Source: an uncultured Alphaproteobacteria bacterium (GTDB lineage: Bacteria > Pseudomonadota > Alphaproteobacteria > Methylaequorales > Methylaequoraceae). Taken from it: DNA of 64,000 bases. The stretch spans positions 1-64,000 of the forward strand of contig CACBBU010000001.1 of the NCBI GenBank assembly GCA_902537615.1, read 5' to 3'. The stretch's first letter is position 1; each line of letters starts with the position of its first letter. The notes under the pieces are model-generated. The model was given only the letters and a program-made list of their open reading frames with translations. It had not been told where the DNA came from and ran no database searches. This document shows positions 60,347 to 64,000 of the stretch, piece after piece. The translations under genes and the position numbers were made by a program.

Positions 60347-61101
60347 TGAATAATTTACTCAAGAACTCTTTATTTTTAATTTTTATAGTTATCATTGTAC
60401 ATTTTATTTTTTCTGGTTTTATAAGACCTGAAGCAAACTTGATAATTGAAACAGCCAAGAACACGCAAACGTCTGTCCCTAGAAATTTCTATATTATTGT
60501 AAAAGACATTGAACAAGAAATTTGTTTCATATTGTTAATTTGGGGAGTTTTTTTAATACTTCAAAAATGTCTTAAAATTATCAATTCAAACTATCTTTTT
60601 AATATTGACCTTATTGAAAGACAAATTGAAACTAAAAAAACAGCAGAAGAAGTTATTAACAAATTAAATAATCAGCTTGATAAAAATCTTAAAGAAACCC
60701 CCCTTATCGAATCTATAAATCTTGCATTACTTAGATACTCTCAAACAAAAAATGTTCAAAATGTTTCGGATTCAATTAAAAGTAGTATTGAAATGCTATC
60801 AACAAAACAAGATAGTGATAACGCAATGATTAGATATTTAATATGGGCCATACCTTCTGTTGGTTTTATTGGAACTGTCAGAGGCATTGGATTAGCATTA
60901 TCAAATGCTGATAAGGCAATTGCGGGAAATATTTCATTAATGACTGAAAATTTGGGAATAGCTTTTAATTCAACTTTTGTTGCATTAATCATTAGTTTAA
61001 TTTTAATGCTTTTTTTCCATCAGCTACAAAAGCTACAAGATGAAAATTTAGTTGATATTCAAGAATATTGTGAAAAATATCTTTATTCTAAATTTACATA
61101 A
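60346..61101 (+). CDS. MotA/TolQ/ExbB-type channel protein
   Basis: The 251 residues have membrane helices at about 7-24, 57-74, 165-187 and 206-226. The family signature is in the third and fourth helices: IPSVGFIGTVRGIGLALSNAD and NLGIAFNSTFVALIISLIL. Proteins of this family form the pentameric stator that channels protons or sodium ions, driven with a MotB/TolR/ExbD partner. The next two genes have N-termini that could supply this partner helix. The cytoplasmic loop (about 75-160) is helical. Confidence 0.88.
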   Translation: MNNLLKNSLFLIFIVIIVHFIFSGFIRPEANLIIETAKNTQTSVPRNFYIIVKDIEQEICFILLIWGVFLILQKCLKIINSNYLFNIDLIERQIETKKTAEEVINKLNNQLDKNLKETPLIESINLALLRYSQTKNVQNVSDSIKSSIEMLSTKQDSDNAMIRYLIWAIPSVGFIGTVRGIGLALSNADKAIAGNISLMTENLGIAFNSTFVALIISLILMLFFHQLQKLQDENLVDIQEYCEKYLYSKFT

Positions 61102-61104
61102 ATT

Positions 61105-62175
61105 ATGAAAAAGAAGAAACGTAACAATGATTTTAGCTTATCATTTTTAGACATTATGGCGTGCGGTTTAGGCGGAGTAATAATAATTTTTTTATTATTA
61201 GAAAATAAACCTACTTTCAAGATTAAAAAATCAAATACTAATAATGAAATATTAATAGAGCAAATTGAAAGCCTTACTAGTTCTAATCAAGAACTAAGTA
61301 TTGCTAATCAACAATTAGAGTTAGATATAGAAAATGAAAAGAATAAATTGTCCGCTATAAATAAGCAATTTGTAACTTTAGAGAAAACAATTGAAAGTGC
61401 AAACAAAAATACTCAAGATGTCAACAAAGAGGTCTCTCAACTGAAAGAAAAAATATCTAAAATGCCGCAGCAAATTATTGAAGATCCTATTTCAAATGAT
61501 GAATTTTATGAAGAAAATTATATTGAGGGTCTTACAATAGTAGGAGAAAAAATTTGTATATTACTTGATTCTAGTTCATCAATGACAGATGAAAAATTAT
61601 TAGAAATTATTAAAAGGAAGAATCTACCTGACGAAGAAAAAAAAAAAGGTCCAAAGTGGAAGAGAAGTTTAGAAATTGTAAAGTGGATTTTAGCTAGAGC
61701 ACCAAAAGACAGTGATATTGCTGTAATACGGTTTAGTGAGACAGCAAAATATATTGCCAAAGAATCCTTCCAAACCAAAAATAAAAATGATTTAAGAAAA
61801 ATTTTTTTAGGTTTAAATAATATAACTCCTGACGGGCCCACAAATTTGTTATCTGCTTTAATACAGGCAGCAAAATTTAAACCAACAAATATTTATCTAA
61901 TAACAGATGGATTACCAACTTTTGGTGGAGAAAGATTCAAAAGTTTGAATCCATTTAATAAATGTGATTCTATTATTGGTTCCTCAAATAAAATATCTGG
62001 TGATTGTAGAGTAAAATTATTTAATCAGAGTATAAAATATGTAAGCACCAATGGAGCAAAAATAGATATAATTCTACTACCCGTGGAGGGAGATCCCCAA
62101 GCCTCACCTGAAATGTGGAAATGGGCCTCTGACACAGGTGGTATATTAATAAGTCCAGCAAAAAGTTGGCCATAA
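61105..62175 (+). CDS. TM/coiled-coil/vWA-domain protein 1
   Basis: The 356 residues have a basic N-terminus, one membrane helix (about 13-33; SFLDIMACGLGG) with an Asp near its start as in MotB, TolR and ExbD, a coiled coil (about 47-120), and a von Willebrand A domain. The vWA part has a perfect MIDAS (LLDSSSSM, Asp155-x-Ser-x-Ser) and a Thr/Asp region (ITDGLPTFGG). This suggests a stator subunit whose peptidoglycan-binding domain is replaced by a metal-dependent binding domain outside the membrane. It starts three bases after the channel gene. Confidence 0.85.
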   Translation: MKKKKRNNDFSLSFLDIMACGLGGVIIIFLLLENKPTFKIKKSNTNNEILIEQIESLTSSNQELSIANQQLELDIENEKNKLSAINKQFVTLEKTIESANKNTQDVNKEVSQLKEKISKMPQQIIEDPISNDEFYEENYIEGLTIVGEKICILLDSSSSMTDEKLLEIIKRKNLPDEEKKKGPKWKRSLEIVKWILARAPKDSDIAVIRFSETAKYIAKESFQTKNKNDLRKIFLGLNNITPDGPTNLLSALIQAAKFKPTNIYLITDGLPTFGGERFKSLNPFNKCDSIIGSSNKISGDCRVKLFNQSIKYVSTNGAKIDIILLPVEGDPQASPEMWKWASDTGGILISPAKSWP

Positions 62176-63110
62176 TGAAAAAAAAAAGGGATTTAGAAAA
62201 TACACTTTTTTCATTCTTAGATGTTATATCTTGTGGGTTTGGGGCTATTGTCATGTTGGTGTTAATTTATAAATTTAATCCCAGTGAAAATATTGAAAAT
62301 TATGACGAAGATAATGAGAGTTACATTTTTAAAATAAATGAATTAAGAGAAATTAATGATCAATTAAAGAAAACAAAAGAACAATTAAATAATAAGATTT
62401 TAGAAATTAATAAAAAATTTTTAGAGGTTAAGAATTCTATACAAAATAAACAAAATTCACTCACATCAATTGAAGAAAAGAAAAAAGATCTTAAAGATTC
62501 TGCAGAAGCGTTAAAACTTGTTGAGAATAATCTCAAGTCCTATTCACTGAAAAAGAAAAAGGAAATTGTAAGGGATATTGAAGTTGGTGGAATTCCTGTA
62601 GATAGCGACTATGTCATTTTTATAGTTGATACATCTGGAAGTATGTTGACGATCTGGGATAAAGTTTCTAACAAAATTGAAAATATTTTAAAAATTCACC
62701 CAAACGTCAAGGGTTTTCAAATATTGAATGATATGGGAGTTCCTCTCATTTCTGGTTACAAAAATAAATGGATACCAGATACACCAACTTGGCGTAAAAA
62801 TTCATTAAAATTGTTCAAAATGTGGGTTATTGCCTCAAACAGTAGTCCTCTAGAAGGTATTGAATGGGCACTTATAAAATATTCAGATCCTAAAAAGTCT
62901 GTAGCAATTTATGTGATGGGAGACGATTATACAGGCGGAGATTATGACATAGCAATTAATAAAATAACAAATTTAAATAAAAAGAAAAAATTCAAGACAA
63001 GAATTCATGCAATTGGTTTTCTTGCTCAAGATACAACAGATAGATTTTCAATTATTATGCGTGAAATAACGAAACAAAACAACGGAACTTTTATCGCTTT
63101 GCCCAGGTAA
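62175..63110 (+). CDS. TM/coiled-coil/vWA-domain protein 2
   Basis: Paralogue in layout of the preceding gene, 311 residues. It has a membrane helix with SFLDVISCGFGAIVMLVLIY (note the shared SFLD-x3-CG-x-G pattern), a coiled coil (about 45-125) and a vWA domain with MIDAS FIVDTSGSM (Asp152). The frame could extend to a TTG at 62166, but ATG 62175, overlapping the upstream TAA by one base, mirrors the junction at 60346 and is preferred. The C-terminus ends at FIALPR. Confidence 0.83.
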   Translation: MKKKRDLENTLFSFLDVISCGFGAIVMLVLIYKFNPSENIENYDEDNESYIFKINELREINDQLKKTKEQLNNKILEINKKFLEVKNSIQNKQNSLTSIEEKKKDLKDSAEALKLVENNLKSYSLKKKKEIVRDIEVGGIPVDSDYVIFIVDTSGSMLTIWDKVSNKIENILKIHPNVKGFQILNDMGVPLISGYKNKWIPDTPTWRKNSLKLFKMWVIASNSSPLEGIEWALIKYSDPKKSVAIYVMGDDYTGGDYDIAINKITNLNKKKKFKTRIHAIGFLAQDTTDRFSIIMREITKQNNGTFIALPR

Positions 63111-63114
63111 TTTT

Positions 63115-64000
63115 TTAAATCTTTTCCAGGCAAATAATTTTCAATTGAACAGGCTCATTTTCCGTCAAATTGATATCTAAAAAAATATCTCTAAAACCTT
63201 TTTTTTTTCCTATAAAGTAATATTTTCCTGGAGGAAGCTGAATAATTTTTTCTTCTACTTTCCCAACTTTACCAATACCTCTAATTTCTATAAGAGTTTC
63301 GTTATCTGAAAAAATTTTTACATTAATTTTTGTTTCAGATTTTTTAATAATATCAGAGACCTCAAGATAATTTTTTTGAAGCGATGGACTTATATCCAAG
63401 TATTTTTCTGAACTTTTAAGATCACTGAGAACCGCGTTTTTAAATTTTTGATTCGTTAACCTATGTAAGTTTTTGGAATGACTTTTTAAACTTTTTTTTA
63501 AAGATAAAATTTCCTCTGTCATTTCAATTTTTTCTCTAATAAAAGCATCATTACTTTCTAGTTTTTCAATTTTCTTGAGATTAAGCAATGAACTTTCCCA
63601 ATCATCATTAGTGGAAGCAACATTAAAATTAGTAAGTAAATCTTTTTTTATTTTTTCTTCTTTAAGTTTATCTAATTTGTCCTCAAATAAGTTTATCTCA
63701 GGTCTATTTGGTAAAATTTTTTTTGCTTTGATTAGGAAGTTTTCTGCATCTTTAATATTTCCATCTTTAAAAAATTTTTCTGCTTTATTCATTTTCTTTG
63801 CAAATTCTAATTTAGCTATTGTGAGACTTAAATTTTTTATTTCATCATCTAATTCAGTGTTTCTTTCTATTTGACTGAGCTTTTGCATTAAAAGTAATTC
63901 TTTTTTTTTATTATTCTCGCTTCTGGCGGTCTCTAAGCTTTCAAGAATTTGAATTTTTTCTGGAAGCACTTTTATCTTAGTTCTTAATTTTTTAGCCTCT
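63115..64000 (-). CDS. coiled-coil/TPR-like protein with C-terminal PEGA-like domain, partial
   Basis: The frame is open to the right window edge (an apparent GTG start at 63969 is internal), so the N-terminus lies beyond the window. About 295 residues are visible: helical, TPR-like repeats (KAEKFFKDGNIKDAENFLIKAKKILP) and a C-terminal ~75-residue beta domain resembling PEGA (VEEKIIQLPPGKYYFIGKKKG). It converges on the vWA operon with four bases between stops. The PEGA-like end suggests it belongs to the same system. Confidence 0.75.
   Translation of the reverse strand, partial: EAKKLRTKIKVLPEKIQILESLETARSENNKKKELLLMQKLSQIERNTELDDEIKNLSLTIAKLEFAKKMNKAEKFFKDGNIKDAENFLIKAKKILPNRPEINLFEDKLDKLKEEKIKKDLLTNFNVASTNDDWESSLLNLKKIEKLESNDAFIREKIEMTEEILSLKKSLKSHSKNLHRLTNQKFKNAVLSDLKSSEKYLDISPSLQKNYLEVSDIIKKSETKINVKIFSDNETLIEIRGIGKVGKVEEKIIQLPPGKYYFIGKKKGFRDIFLDINLTENEPVQLKIICLEKI

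Overview
The window is AT-rich (by eye about 30% GC), almost fully coding, with overlapping starts and stops. Gene order points to a streamlined, probably marine alphaproteobacterium. Supporting marks are an F1-only atpHAGDC cluster without the F0 genes, priA beside it, xerC next to a DUF484 gene, the string gpmI-rlmH-rsfS-nadD-proA-proB-obgE-rpmA-rplU, a metX-metW-hisC-tyrA neighbourhood, and an ethylmalonyl-CoA pathway block. I cannot assign a genus from sequence alone.

Layout. Positions 1-3650: malate dehydrogenase, succinyl-CoA synthetase and an ACT-domain regulator. 3655-7241: xerC, a DUF484 gene and priA. 7303-12060: F1 ATP synthase. 12057-21723 (minus strand): RNA pyrophosphohydrolase, two envelope proteases or activators, phosphoglycerate mutase, ribosome maturation, NAD and proline synthesis, ObgE, L27 and L21. 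21868-33903: acetoacetyl-CoA formation and reduction, glyoxalase II, methionine, histidine and tyrosine genes, acyltransferase, FtsEX, lysine and arginine genes. 33926-41937: thioredoxin-like protein, EtfAB, cobalamin adenosyltransferase, methylsuccinyl-CoA dehydrogenase, crotonyl-CoA carboxylase/reductase and ethylmalonyl-CoA mutase. Together with phaA and phaB these give most of the ethylmalonyl-CoA route for growth on C2 compounds. 41992-45684: Nudix, esterase, HNH, Coq7, DsbB and YqaA-like genes.

At 45732 a tRNA-Leu(CAA) gene marks a change from core to accessory DNA. Its 3' 57 bases recur four more times (46466, 50782, 53182, 55622). The copies decay with distance, and three of the four share a further ~50 bp arm upstream. 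They divide about 10 kb into four small gene cassettes that contain no recombinase: (A) SixA-like phosphatase; (B) alkaline phosphatase, two ornithine-lipid synthesis genes and a Pycsar-effector-like membrane protein; (C) an MFS transporter and a putative outer-membrane protein; (D) a cytosine-5 methyltransferase with a probable restriction enzyme. This looks like stepwise tRNA-anchored cassette accretion.

Beyond the last repeat are a FliB-like gene and, at 57237-64000, a compact uncharacterised envelope system. It is an operon of a membrane-anchored PEGA/FGE-like protein, a 43-residue small protein found here by hand, a MotA/TolQ/ExbB-type channel subunit, and two proteins with a MotB/ExbD-like membrane helix, coiled coil and vWA domain. 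A convergent coiled-coil/PEGA-like protein runs off the window end and a secreted protein lies upstream. It is the best candidate for an undescribed system: an ion-driven stator-like complex with metal-binding adhesion domains.

Three reading frames (metX, ethylmalonyl-CoA mutase, and probably the Nudix start) are broken at or near homopolymer runs and are repaired by a one-base change. This suggests sequencing or assembly indels, or slippage.
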